Of a DNA stretch of 64,000 nucleotides, positions 52,538 to 61,754 are shown one piece after another. The stretch is from assembly GCF_020523625.1 (NCBI RefSeq), contig NZ_JAJAQH010000001.1, positions 198,930 to 262,929 on the forward strand, written 5' to 3'. The DNA comes from Methylovorus menthalis. GTDB taxonomy: Bacteria > Pseudomonadota > Gammaproteobacteria > Burkholderiales > Methylophilaceae. Below the pieces are notes generated by a model. That model was not told the DNA's origin. It saw only the letters and a list, made by a program, of their open reading frames with translations, and ran no database searches. Both the position numbers and the translations under genes were made by a program. Numbering within the stretch: position 1 is the first letter of the stretch; each line of letters begins with the position of its first letter.

Positions 52538-52972
52538 CTAGGTTCTCCATGGGTGCTTTGCAACATCACACATGCCCGCTACATTTGCACCTGCAGTAGC
52601 CACAATATTGTCATTTTCCACGGTATCTCCGCTGACACCCACGGCACCGATCAACATGCCGTCCTTATCCACAATGGGTAAACCGCCAGGGAAAGTGATC
52701 AAGCCATCGTTCGAATGTTCGATTCCGTAAAGGGGGGAGCCTGGCACTGAGAGTTTTCCGATTTCTCCAGAAGGCATCGCAAAATAACAAGCCGTCTTTG
52801 CTTTTTTAATGGCGATATCAATGCTTCCTACCCATGCATCGTCCATTCTTGAAAATGCTTTCAGGTTGCCACCTGAATCGATGACTGCAATGCAAGACTT
52901 TACGCCGATTTCTTTTGATTTTTTGACACTGGCGTCAATGATGAGCTGAGCTTGTTCAAATGTTACGTGCAT
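52538..52972 (-). CDS. GlcG/HbpS-family protein
   Basis: 144 residues. The family pattern is clear: [89 protein letters not shown]. Members bind haem or cobalamin-like cofactors or accompany glycolate and diol metabolism genes. AGGAGG precedes the ATG. No signal peptide, so cytoplasmic. Isolated gene. Confidence 0.88.
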   Translation of the reverse strand: MHVTFEQAQLIIDASVKKSKEIGVKSCIAVIDSGGNLKAFSRMDDAWVGSIDIAIKKAKTACYFAMPSGEIGKLSVPGSPLYGIEHSNDGLITFPGGLPIVDKDGMLIGAVGVSGDTVENDNIVATAGANVAGMCDVAKHPWRT

Positions 52973-53373
52973 TTTATTGCCTCCTGTTAACGATATGATA
53001 TCTTGAGAAAAATCTGTAGCAGCGAATAGAGAATCGCAGCTGGTGGGTTCAGTGAAGTAGCTGCGTCGGAGATGACGTTAACTTCATAGGACTAATCGAA
53101 TTTATAGCAGTGAAAGTGCTTTCCTGTATTGGATGATATTGACCCACAGGCAAGACATTTCATGAAATGTGACCAGAGAAAGCCATTTAGGTTGCCAGCC
53201 TTGTGTTTCTGAAAAGTCACGGCTTCCGTAAGGATTACGAGAACTCAAAACCCGGCGCCTCTGAACAAGTCACCGTGTTATCGATTCGATCCGTCATGGC
53301 CATTATTCAGGATTAAACAATGGCCATGAGTTCTCAGCCGAAGTGATGATGGTTTTGCCCTGCTATAAACTCT
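52973..53373. other. Non-coding stretch, nothing recognised
   Basis: About 400 bases between the GlcG/HbpS gene and the pilin-like chimera gene. No repeat-array unit, gene or clear terminator seen. Confidence 0.4.
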
Positions 53374-54321
53374 TTAGCGTTGCGCTCTGCAGTTTTTCGG
53401 TAAGAAATCATCCGTAATGTCCAAACTGGCGCAGCGCCACACAACCGCGTTACCGTCCTTGGATGGCCATAGGCTGAAAGATTTATCCGTGAGAGGCATG
53501 CTGGCCATGGTCACGATGAGCGCCCCGTTTTTCTGGTCCACCCGGATTTCTTTCACTGCGGATGGCAAGGTTCCAGTGAAACCCGCTTCATAAATGGTGA
53601 GAGGCAAGGCCTGATGCTGCACGTAGTAAGCTTCGACCGATTGCGCAGCCTCCGTTGCCGACTGATAAGCCTGGGCTGTTTTAGCGCGAGTGGTATAAGC
53701 CTGGTAAGCCGGTACGGCAATTGCAGCCAGAATGCCAATGAAAGCCACAAAAAACAGGACGAGGAAAACCCACAAAGCAGCTCCGCTTGTGCCGCCCCTA
53801 CCCGTCAACTCCCCCAGTTGACGCTGGTGATCAGGCGTGGATGCTTTCACTTTCTCGATCAGCTTTTTGCAATGCTTGTAGTACAAGGCATCGCCGTATA
53901 TGCCGGGAAGTATCCATGCACCAAGCAAATAAGCCACATAGACCAACCCGACAATTAACGGGATAACGGGTGAATTGCCACCAATGATGCCCAAAATGCC
54001 AACGGCGATAGCAACGAGATATGGCGACAGAAAGTAGATCAATGCATTCCTCCACATCTTGCGATACAAACCCCAATAGAAGGTGATGAAGAATGCGGGC
54101 CAGTGCCAACCCGCGCTCGTTTTGCCAAGGGCATCGAACTTCTGGAATTTGTTCAGGTAGTAGGCGGTGTTTTGGGGGCCGATAACAGCGGTGTAGTATT
54201 CCTCAAGGCTAGGCTCAGTGGGTTCTGGCTGAACCTGATTGACAGGCGGCAGCGGATTGCCGCATTTCAGGCAGAATAAGGCCGAAGGATCGTTCGAGGT
54301 GCCGCAGGCAGGACAGTACAT
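53374..54321 (-). CDS. Zinc-ribbon / DUF2628 / pilin-like chimeric membrane protein
   Basis: 315 residues in three parts. Residues 3-21 are a zinc ribbon (CPAC...CLKCG). Residues about 70-150 are a DUF2628-like membrane region (GWHWPAFFITFYWGLYRKMWRNALIYF, several helices). From about 182 on it resembles the body of a type IV pilin: VAFIGILAAIAVPAYQAYTTRAKTAQAYQSA, then a soluble domain with a late cysteine pair (WRCAS...PKNCRAQR). The prepilin peptidase motif (GFTLIE) is missing, so it is unlikely to be polymerised normally. Good AAGGGG start. Function unknown. Confidence 0.8.
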   Translation of the reverse strand: MYCPACGTSNDPSALFCLKCGNPLPPVNQVQPEPTEPSLEEYYTAVIGPQNTAYYLNKFQKFDALGKTSAGWHWPAFFITFYWGLYRKMWRNALIYFLSPYLVAIAVGILGIIGGNSPVIPLIVGLVYVAYLLGAWILPGIYGDALYYKHCKKLIEKVKASTPDHQRQLGELTGRGGTSGAALWVFLVLFFVAFIGILAAIAVPAYQAYTTRAKTAQAYQSATEAAQSVEAYYVQHQALPLTIYEAGFTGTLPSAVKEIRVDQKNGALIVTMASMPLTDKSFSLWPSKDGNAVVWRCASLDITDDFLPKNCRAQR

Positions 54322-54619
54322 TTTAATTATTCCCCTTAGTAGTTTGTTGTTTATTATTAATTTAATGCCTTAAATTGGAATTAATCACTTCATTTGAATA
54401 GGCATCATGATTTGTAGTTTTTATGCGCTTCAAGTTTTATAGAGTTATTGGAAGATCAATACTTAACACCAAGCTCCGCGCTAATGATTACATAGTGGCC
54501 TGATCTTTACACCTCTTTGATACAGGGAGTTAATAATAGGGTTTATAGTGTGTTTTATTTAGTAGTTATCTGATGAACCTACGCTACGGCTAATTCCTCT
54601 CCAAGAATCACTCTTTGAT

Positions 54620-55546
54620 TCAAATAGCCGACCACTTTCTGGATAAGTCCTGTTGCTTGAAGTGTTCAATGACGAAATCAATAAACACCCTGGTTTTGGC
54701 TGGCATCAATTTTTTCGCCGTGAAGTAGATCGATATTTCACCGCCATCGCTGTACCAGTCAGGCAATAATCTCACCAGTCTGCCATCTTGCAGATAGGGG
54801 GAGGCGTGTGGCATGGGCACGTGCACCACGCCCAAATCCATCAAGGCTGCGCAGCAAAGTGCTTCCGGATCATTCAAGGTGGCGCGGGGCTGAGGTTCCA
54901 CCGTCACTTGTTCGCCAGAATTGCTTCGCAAGTGCCAGGGCGTGACACGACTGGTGGTTTGTGAAAACCGCATCAAGGTATCAAGCGCATACAAATCCTC
55001 AGGGGTCTTGGGCAGGCTTTTACCCTTGAGGTAGCCTGGCGATGCCACAAGTATCAGATGCACTTTCGCCAGCTGCCGCATTACGATGCCCGGAGAAATC
55101 TGTATGCCGCCGCCGATAGCCACATCAAAACTCTCGGCAATCAGGTCGACCTGACGGTTATCAAATCGCCAGTCTGGTTTTATATCCGGATACAAAGCCA
55201 GAAAATCGCCAAGCAAGGGAAGTATCTGGTCGCGACCAAATGCCATCGCCATTCCGACTTTGAGGGTTCCCGCTGGCTTGCCTCCCGCGTTGCTGGCATT
55301 GGCGATGGCACTTTGTATCGTATCCAGGCCTCCCGTCACCTGCTGCAAAAACTGCTCGCCAGCTTCTGTCAGTGTCAGTTTGCGCGTACTGCGCTGGAAC
55401 AGCCTGACCCCCATATCCGCTTCAAGCTTGCCCACATTTTTGCTAACGCCGCCCGCCGTCATGCTTAATCTGCGAGCAGCAGCTGAGAAACTTCCCAGTT
55501 CGGCACTCCGTACAAATGACTCAATCCCGCGTAGCGTTTCCATCAT
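54620..55546 (-). CDS. LysR-family transcriptional regulator
   Basis: 308 residues. HTH: ESFVRSAELGSFSAAARRLSMTAGGVSKNVGKLEADMGVRLFQRSTRKL. The effector domain follows from about 90 to 300. The ATG at 55546 is preceded by AAGG; a GTG at 55549 is also possible. It is divergent from two SDR genes and probably controls them; the intergenic stretch has a dyad-like TACTT...AAGTA element (about 55577-55603). Confidence 0.92.
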   Translation of the reverse strand: MMETLRGIESFVRSAELGSFSAAARRLSMTAGGVSKNVGKLEADMGVRLFQRSTRKLTLTEAGEQFLQQVTGGLDTIQSAIANASNAGGKPAGTLKVGMAMAFGRDQILPLLGDFLALYPDIKPDWRFDNRQVDLIAESFDVAIGGGIQISPGIVMRQLAKVHLILVASPGYLKGKSLPKTPEDLYALDTLMRFSQTTSRVTPWHLRSNSGEQVTVEPQPRATLNDPEALCCAALMDLGVVHVPMPHASPYLQDGRLVRLLPDWYSDGGEISIYFTAKKLMPAKTRVFIDFVIEHFKQQDLSRKWSAI

Positions 55547-55650
55547 CACCTTCTACTTTTGGTATAAAGTGATTCTACTTATACATGACTAGTACGCAAG
55601 TAATAACATCCCCATACTGAACTCATCATTCACAGCAAGGGAGTTTCATC

Positions 55651-56400
55651 ATGGAACGTTTTGAGAATAAGACCGTATTAATTACAGGTGGTAATAGCGG
55701 CATTGGGCTTGCTACGGCCCTGGCTTTCAGCAAAGAAGGCGCACGCGTGGTTGTTACGGGCAGAGACCAGAAAACACTGGATGAAGCCAGAAAATCATTG
55801 GGGGAATCCGCCATTGCATTGCGCAATGATGCAGGGGATCTCGCCGCAGCCAAGGAATTGGCAGAGGTGATCGGCAATGCCAAGATCAAACTCGATGCCA
55901 TTTTTATCAATGCTGGTGTAGCCAAATTCGCATCGCTGGAAGAGGCTGATGAAGCCCTTTGGGATCTCACCTTCAATACCAATATCAAGGGCGCTTACTT
56001 CACCATACAGGCGCTGCTACCCTACTTGAATAAAGGCGCATCCATCATTCTTAATGGCTCAATCAATGCCCATATCGGCATGCCTAATTCCAGCATTTAC
56101 GCTGCGAGTAAAGCCGCATTGATTTCTCTGGCCAAGACCTTGTCTGCTGAACTGGTTGGCCGTGGCATCCGCGTCAATGTGGTGAGCCCAGGACCAGTGG
56201 TCACGCCTTTGTATGGTAAGTTAGGTATTCCCGCTGAACAACTGGATGCGGTCGCAGCCAATATAGAAGCCCAGGTACCACTCAAGCGCTTTGGCACGCC
56301 AGAAGAGGTGGCAAGTGCGGTGACGTATCTTGCCTCCGCTGATGCAGCATTCATTGTAGCCACTGAGTTGATTGTAGATGGCGGCATGAGCCAGTTATAA
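55651..56400 (+). CDS. SDR family oxidoreductase
   Basis: 249 residues, classical SDR: cofactor motif TGGNSGIG (12-19), INAGV (about 86-90), catalytic Ser (LNGSIN region) and Y-x3-K in SIYAASKAAL. The C-terminus ends LIVDGGMSQL as in many NAD(P)-dependent alcohol dehydrogenases. The Arg in VTGRDQKT after strand 2 favours NADP(H). AAGGGAG precedes the ATG. Divergent from a LysR gene; typical of an inducible detoxification reductase. Confidence 0.93.
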   Translation: MERFENKTVLITGGNSGIGLATALAFSKEGARVVVTGRDQKTLDEARKSLGESAIALRNDAGDLAAAKELAEVIGNAKIKLDAIFINAGVAKFASLEEADEALWDLTFNTNIKGAYFTIQALLPYLNKGASIILNGSINAHIGMPNSSIYAASKAALISLAKTLSAELVGRGIRVNVVSPGPVVTPLYGKLGIPAEQLDAVAANIEAQVPLKRFGTPEEVASAVTYLASADAAFIVATELIVDGGMSQL

Positions 56401-56520
56401 AGCATCACCAAAGATGCATCCGGAAACCTTCTGGCCGTCCATATAGCCAGTCATTTTTCCGCTTAATCCAGTCGTTTTTAATTTTGCCTTTTTATATATT
56501 TTTTAAAGGATAGCGTCATC

Positions 56521-57309
56521 ATGGATCTTAAATTAAATGGGAAATTAGCATTGGTATCAGGCAGCACTGCCGGCATTGGGTATGCCATAGCCAGTGCCTT
56601 GGCACGCGAAGGCGCCAACGTCATTATCAATGGCAGGACCCAGTCAGGGGTGGACAAAGCAATCGCTGAAATCAAAGCATCCACCAATGCTGAAGTCCTT
56701 GGTTTCGCTGGTGACTTGAGCACGGCAGATGCCGCCGATGCCCTGTTCAAACAATATCCCAATGTTGAAATCCTGGTGAATAACCTGGGCATTTTTGAGC
56801 CCAAGGCATTTGAAGACATCCCCGATGCCGACTGGATGCGCTTCTTCGATGTGAATGTGCTGAGCGGTATACGCTTGTCCCGCATGTATCTGCCCGCCAT
56901 GAAGCAGGCCGACTGGGGCCGCATTATCTTCATCTCTAGTGAAAGCGCTGTGCAGATACCCACCGAAATGGTTCATTACGGCATGACCAAGACCGCTCAG
57001 ATCGCCGTATCAAGAGGTTTGGCTGAAACCGTGGCAGGCACCGGCATTACCGTTAACAGCATATTGCCGGGCCCCACGAGGACACGCGGCGTGGTAGATT
57101 TTGTCGATGCATTATCAAAAGACGGCCAGACCTTTGAGGAGTTCGAGAAAGAGTTCTTTGAAAAAGTGAGGCCCACATCGTTGATCAAGCGCTTTGCCAG
57201 CCCTGAGGAAGTCGCCTCTTTAGTGGCCTATATTGCTAGCCCACTGGCATCAGCAACCACCGGCGCAGCCTTGCGTGTAGAAGGTGGATTGTTAAAAGGT
57301 GCTTTTTAA
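56521..57309 (+). CDS. SDR family oxidoreductase
   Basis: 262 residues, classical SDR: SGSTAGIG (12-19), VNNLGI (NNAG variant with Leu), catalytic SSES and Y-x3-K in VHYGMTKTAQ, PG motif LPGPTRTRG. NGRTQ after strand 2 suggests NADP(H). AAAGGA lies ahead of the ATG. It follows the other SDR gene by 120 bases on the same strand and probably shares LysR control. Confidence 0.93.
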   Translation: MDLKLNGKLALVSGSTAGIGYAIASALAREGANVIINGRTQSGVDKAIAEIKASTNAEVLGFAGDLSTADAADALFKQYPNVEILVNNLGIFEPKAFEDIPDADWMRFFDVNVLSGIRLSRMYLPAMKQADWGRIIFISSESAVQIPTEMVHYGMTKTAQIAVSRGLAETVAGTGITVNSILPGPTRTRGVVDFVDALSKDGQTFEEFEKEFFEKVRPTSLIKRFASPEEVASLVAYIASPLASATTGAALRVEGGLLKGAF

Positions 57310-57355
57310 TACCCGCTGACTTTCTAATACCTACTGAGGTATCAATCCTGATTTC

Positions 57356-57407
57356 CCCCTTGCTTTGCAGAGCATCCAGCGTTGATCGAGCAAGGGGACA
57401 ACGCTGG
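57356..57407. other. Interleaved inverted repeats (possible H-type pseudoknot)
   Basis: CCCCTTGCT (57356-57364) pairs with AGCAAGGGG (57389-57397), and CCAGCGTTG (57376-57384) pairs with CAACGCTGG (57399-57407). The two nine-base perfect stems interlock (A B A' B'), which as RNA would form a pseudoknot. They lie between the convergent SDR and DUF3604-like genes. Confidence 0.5.
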
Positions 57408-57574
57408 CAGCCAAACCTGTCTTGCCAAGCTGCCAGCACTTCCTTTTTCAACTCACAACAATGTCGCGCCTGGATGGATCTTCATGCTTTACGACAACGG
57501 GCGGCGAACCCTGCCTGGCTCAGCTCTGCCATGAGCTTCTGCTGGGTAAATGATGGCCTTGCTCCAGGCTTGTC

Positions 57575-59944
57575 TCACAAGCTCAAAAACAATGCCGATG
57601 TCCAAACCCGTGATTGATCGCGCTGCCTGGCCGTAATGAACAGAGGATGCTCACGATTGGGCGCCAGCTTGAGCGTGCTCAGGCTTATCTCGCCAGCCAG
57701 CTCGCGTGGTAGCGCCTGGGCGGTAATCCGCTCGATGGTGACTTGCAGCTCCGCCCCCGGCAGTTTCCTGACAATGCCTGTTTCAGCTAGCAGTGCATCC
57801 CCTTGCAACTCAACCAGGATTTCCGGCGCGTGCACATAGGCTTGCGGCTGTAGCGGGTCGCCAACTTTGATGTAGCTGTCGATGCGCGAAGAAAAGCTGA
57901 TGTGGCAGCCGCTCAGCTGGGAAAGTTGAATCTCGATGGTGTCACTGTCGCCATTGGTGTCGGTGCGAAAGCCTATTGTTGTGGCATTTTCGCGCCAGCA
58001 GGCTTGCTCGGGATGATCGAGTCCATATGTCGTGAAATCCTGAATGACTGCTCCGCTGATCTTGATTTCACCGGTCCAGTAGGCGCCGCGATAGCGGTCC
58101 TTGATTCTCGCCCCACCCAGCTTGATACGGATGCGGCTGTTCGCCAGCCCCATTTCCTCATGCAGGTTCCGTGTCCAGATGCATAGCTCGCCGTCATACA
58201 GGCTGACTTCTTCCCAGCCGCCATCGCCCAGCAATTGATACTCCAGCGGAATGGAGGCATTGGTTTTGTAAGCATCGCCCATCAGGTATTCGCCTTGGCG
58301 CAAGCTGGCAAAACTGCGTTCCCCTGTGGTGGCGAAGGTATGCCGTGCGCGCAAGGCTTTGGCGACGCCTTCACGGTCAAACGTTTCGGCCAGCACGCCG
58401 GTTAATCCGCCACGCGATCCAAACACAGCGGTCGCAGGCACCCCGCCGCCGCAGCGGCCCTGGTGCTCGTCGCTATTGGCAGCCGCGCCTACGCGATAGC
58501 CGCGCTGCAGCGCTTCGGCGTATACCCAGTGAAATTGCCCCCAGGCCGAGCTGACTTCGATCAGGCGTTCCAGTTCGGGGTGGTGCCAGTCCAGGTTGCA
58601 GCGGCGTCCGCCCACATGCGGCATCATCAGATGGCCTTCAGGATCGTGGGCGTAGGCGGCATACAGGTCATCCACCGGCCAAGCACCTGGCTTCAGGGTG
58701 CCGTGGGTAAATTCGTTCCACTCGAAGGAGCGGACCATGCGCCCGTGCTCATCAAAGGGGAACAGCGGTTTGCTATCACGCAGGAACACAATATTGCGGT
58801 CGCCGCCCGCGCAGGAGTTGCCGCACCACTCGGTGCCCGGGTAGCACACAAAGCGCCCAGTCTCATTCAGGCTATGGATGAGCGCCACCGCTTTATCCCA
58901 GCGCTGCTCGGTAATATTGAAATCATTGGCGGTATAGCCCAGTACATCGAGCCCGGCGATATCACGCCCGTAGCTGAGGTTATAGAGGGTATCGTTGGTG
59001 CCTACCGTATCATCCGAATGCACATGCAGATCGGCATACAGCGGGCGCAAGGTGCCAGCCTCGCTGGATATATTGACATAGGCAGTGGCGGACTCCACGC
59101 GGATATCTTCCACCGAGGCCTGTATTTTCCATTCGCCGGAAGTGCCGAGCTTGAGATTACCTAGACGCACGACTGCCCAGCCCTGCTCGGCCAGGGTAAA
59201 TGGCAGCGTATGGGTTTCATCGCCCGGCCCATGTAAGGCAACCTGCCCCTGCAATGGCAGCTGACGGCAGGTATTGCCCCACAGATCATCCGCGCGCACG
59301 ATGATGTCGAAAGGCTCATCACGATTAACCAGTCGCGGCGCCACAATATGCAGCCCCGTGGGTTCGCCAGGAACAATATCCAGCAACACATCGCCGGGGA
59401 CTTCGGCAAATTTTGAGCTGCCCAACGGATCGATAAAGAGCCGGAACTGGAAATCCTTCTCCACAAAACTCTGCACGCGCGTTCCTGCGCCACCCTGGCG
59501 GCGATCGCCCAAGCGGATGACAATGCGGTCGCCCGGATTCAAATAGCCATCGACAATATCCACAATCACGGTTTTCTGAAAAGGCCGCTCATGCCCTTTC
59601 TGGTCAAAGCGAACCTTGAGTGCCTGCACAGTAGCCGGGCTTTGCCCCGGCACCAGCTCACCCGCGTGATATTCCGCTGAAATATAGTTGGCAGCCATGG
59701 GATCGCTGGTCTGGAACAAGGCCCAGTCCGAATAAAACTTGAATGCCAGCTTGAGCCAGGCGCCATCGGCCAGACCGGACCCACCGACTTCATAAGTCAG
59801 TTGCAGCTCCGTCCATTCCCCCGCCACAATCTCGCGCCGGTTGCATGTGAGGCTGCCCAGGAAAGGCTTGCTTTTGTTACGCTCATACAGCCCTTGCGGG
59901 GCAATGTATTCACCAGCTTCAGTTTTTGGGTCAAAAGTTTTCAC
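57575..59944 (-). CDS. DUF3604/PHP-like protein in an importer operon
   Basis: 789 residues, start GTG with AAAGGA upstream, no signal peptide, so cytoplasmic. The N-terminal third (to about 300) is beta-rich and Ig-like. The central part starts with YADLHVHSDDTVGTND (PHP-type metal-binding HxH), followed by FVCYPGTEWCG, MMPHVGGRRCNLDWHHPELERLIEVSSAWG and AANSDEHQGRCGG, all histidine/aspartate sites expected of a metal-dependent hydrolase related to DUF3604. It is last in an operon with an ABC importer, nine bases after the permease gene, so it probably hydrolyses the imported compound. Substrate unknown. Confidence 0.75.
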   Translation of the reverse strand: MKTFDPKTEAGEYIAPQGLYERNKSKPFLGSLTCNRREIVAGEWTELQLTYEVGGSGLADGAWLKLAFKFYSDWALFQTSDPMAANYISAEYHAGELVPGQSPATVQALKVRFDQKGHERPFQKTVIVDIVDGYLNPGDRIVIRLGDRRQGGAGTRVQSFVEKDFQFRLFIDPLGSSKFAEVPGDVLLDIVPGEPTGLHIVAPRLVNRDEPFDIIVRADDLWGNTCRQLPLQGQVALHGPGDETHTLPFTLAEQGWAVVRLGNLKLGTSGEWKIQASVEDIRVESATAYVNISSEAGTLRPLYADLHVHSDDTVGTNDTLYNLSYGRDIAGLDVLGYTANDFNITEQRWDKAVALIHSLNETGRFVCYPGTEWCGNSCAGGDRNIVFLRDSKPLFPFDEHGRMVRSFEWNEFTHGTLKPGAWPVDDLYAAYAHDPEGHLMMPHVGGRRCNLDWHHPELERLIEVSSAWGQFHWVYAEALQRGYRVGAAANSDEHQGRCGGGVPATAVFGSRGGLTGVLAETFDREGVAKALRARHTFATTGERSFASLRQGEYLMGDAYKTNASIPLEYQLLGDGGWEEVSLYDGELCIWTRNLHEEMGLANSRIRIKLGGARIKDRYRGAYWTGEIKISGAVIQDFTTYGLDHPEQACWRENATTIGFRTDTNGDSDTIEIQLSQLSGCHISFSSRIDSYIKVGDPLQPQAYVHAPEILVELQGDALLAETGIVRKLPGAELQVTIERITAQALPRELAGEISLSTLKLAPNREHPLFITARQRDQSRVWTSALFLSL

Positions 59945-59953
59945 GATAGTCCT

Positions 59954-60709
59954 TTAATGCGCACGCCAGGTTTGGTAGTGCTTTTCTAACCGTTTGAATA
60001 CCAGGCTTTCCATCAGCCAGGCGATGAGTCCGATAATGACGATGCCCAGCAGCACCTGATTGGTATTGCCGATTTGCCCGCCCATGGACACCATCCAGCC
60101 TATGCCTTTGGAGGCACCTATCATTTCTGCCGCCACCAGGGCGCGCCATGCCTGACTGAAGCCGATACGGAGCGCCGCAGTGAAAAAGGGCAGGGACGCC
60201 GGCATGTAAACATGCACGATCATTTGCAGCGGTGTCGCGCCCAGCGTGCGGGCAGCGCGTACCTCGCCATTGCGTATGCTTTGTATGCCCTCCTGCATGG
60301 TGATCGCCATGGGAAACACCGCCGCAATAAAGATCACCATGACAATCGACCAATAACCCAATCCAAAAATGATCATGGTCAACGGTGCCCATGCCACAGG
60401 AGGAATCGCCATAAACAGGCTGTTGAGTGGCGAAATGAAGTCACGAAAGCGACGGAATAATCCGGCGGTGGTGCCCAACAGCAAGGCGACCAGCGTTGCC
60501 AGGGCAAAGCCACCCGCTTCTTCCAGGAGGCTGGCCTTTAAGTGTTGCAGCAGGCTGCCATCGGCTATCCATCGCTGCGCCTCTGCCATGACTTCCCATG
60601 GCTGGGGCAAAATGTAGGAAGGAAAACGACTCGCCACTAACACCCAGCACAGCAGCAGAAAAGGCAAGGAAGCCCAGCCCCAGTTGAATTTATCTAAACG
60701 GCGCATCAT
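59954..60709 (-). CDS. ABC transporter permease, TauC/SsuC type
   Basis: 251 residues, six hydrophobic helices, with the cytoplasmic EAA-type loop EVRAARTLGATPLQMIVHVYMPASLPFFTAALRIGFSQAW typical of the nitrate/sulfonate/taurine permease group. It sits three bases after the binding-protein gene. Confidence 0.92.
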   Translation of the reverse strand: MMRRLDKFNWGWASLPFLLLCWVLVASRFPSYILPQPWEVMAEAQRWIADGSLLQHLKASLLEEAGGFALATLVALLLGTTAGLFRRFRDFISPLNSLFMAIPPVAWAPLTMIIFGLGYWSIVMVIFIAAVFPMAITMQEGIQSIRNGEVRAARTLGATPLQMIVHVYMPASLPFFTAALRIGFSQAWRALVAAEMIGASKGIGWMVSMGGQIGNTNQVLLGIVIIGLIAWLMESLVFKRLEKHYQTWRAH

Positions 60710-60712
60710 CGA

Positions 60713-61723
60713 TTACCGCAAGGATTGCTCGGCTTTTTGCAGATACGAAGTCTCGACCACCTGCTCAACCTTGAGCGGCTTGCTGATAAAGCCCAGAGAC
60801 GAGGAGTAATCCATCAGGCGCTGAATAAACTGCAGGTCAGCCGCGTCCAGGCGATACGACCAGCCCATGCGCTTGCGTGCCTCCTTCACAATATCTTCCG
60901 GCTTCACGGTCTTGCCATCCACGCCCTGCACAGGCTCCAGCTTGAATGCCTCGGCGATGATCTGATTGGACTCATCAGGATGTGACTGCAGAAAGGCAAT
61001 GGCCTTGAGGTGTGCGCGCAGCAATTTCACCACGTCGTCCGGCCGGTCTTGCAATGTTTTGGGGACGCCAATAATCACATACCAGGGATACTGGGGCAGT
61101 TCTTTGTTCACATCCAGAATCAGCTTGCTGGAACCGCGCAACAAGGATTGGCTGACAAACGGTTCCCACGAGAACGCCGCATCCACGTCGCTATGCTCCA
61201 GGGCGGCATTCATATTGCCCGGCGGCATCGCGACGATAGTGAGGTCCTGATCCGGGTCCAGCTTGGCCTTTTCTTTCAGCACATAGCCGCGCAGCAGCAC
61301 ATCCATACCACTGCCTTTCGCCACGCCCGCCAGCTTTTTGTTGCGCAGGTCAGCCACGCTGTTGATGGGGCTTTTTGCGTTGGCAATCACGGCGGCCTGG
61401 CCGTAATTCACCTGCGCCAGGATTTTGCTCTTGAGACCACGGGAGAACCAATGGTAAACCGGCGGCGAACCGACATAGGCAATATCCAGATCTCCCGCAG
61501 CTACCGCTTGCTGCAGCAAGGGGCCATCGGTGAATGGTTTACTCTCGACATTCAAGCCCTCTGCCGCATAAAAGCCTTTCTTCTCGGCAATCACCGCGGG
61601 CGCATTTGCCATGGCATACACCCAGCCTATGCGCAGGGGTTTTTCTTCCGCGGCGGCGGATAAGGTCGTCAGCGAGAATACGGCGAGAGACAGCAAGCTG
61701 GTAATAACGGTTTTCTTGATCAT
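60713..61723 (-). CDS. ABC transporter substrate-binding protein, TauA/SsuA type
   Basis: 336 residues with a signal peptide (MIKKTVITSLLSLAVFSLTT, cleaved near SAAAEE). The mature N-terminus LRIGWVYAMANAPAVIAEKKGFYAAEGLNVE and YVGSPPVYHWFSRG match the NMT1/THI5-like group that binds sulfonates, taurine and related small organics. Ligand not determined. Confidence 0.92.
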   Translation of the reverse strand: MIKKTVITSLLSLAVFSLTTLSAAAEEKPLRIGWVYAMANAPAVIAEKKGFYAAEGLNVESKPFTDGPLLQQAVAAGDLDIAYVGSPPVYHWFSRGLKSKILAQVNYGQAAVIANAKSPINSVADLRNKKLAGVAKGSGMDVLLRGYVLKEKAKLDPDQDLTIVAMPPGNMNAALEHSDVDAAFSWEPFVSQSLLRGSSKLILDVNKELPQYPWYVIIGVPKTLQDRPDDVVKLLRAHLKAIAFLQSHPDESNQIIAEAFKLEPVQGVDGKTVKPEDIVKEARKRMGWSYRLDAADLQFIQRLMDYSSSLGFISKPLKVEQVVETSYLQKAEQSLR

Positions 61724-61754
61724 GGTTTGGTATTTTCTAATCGGGAATCAATAG

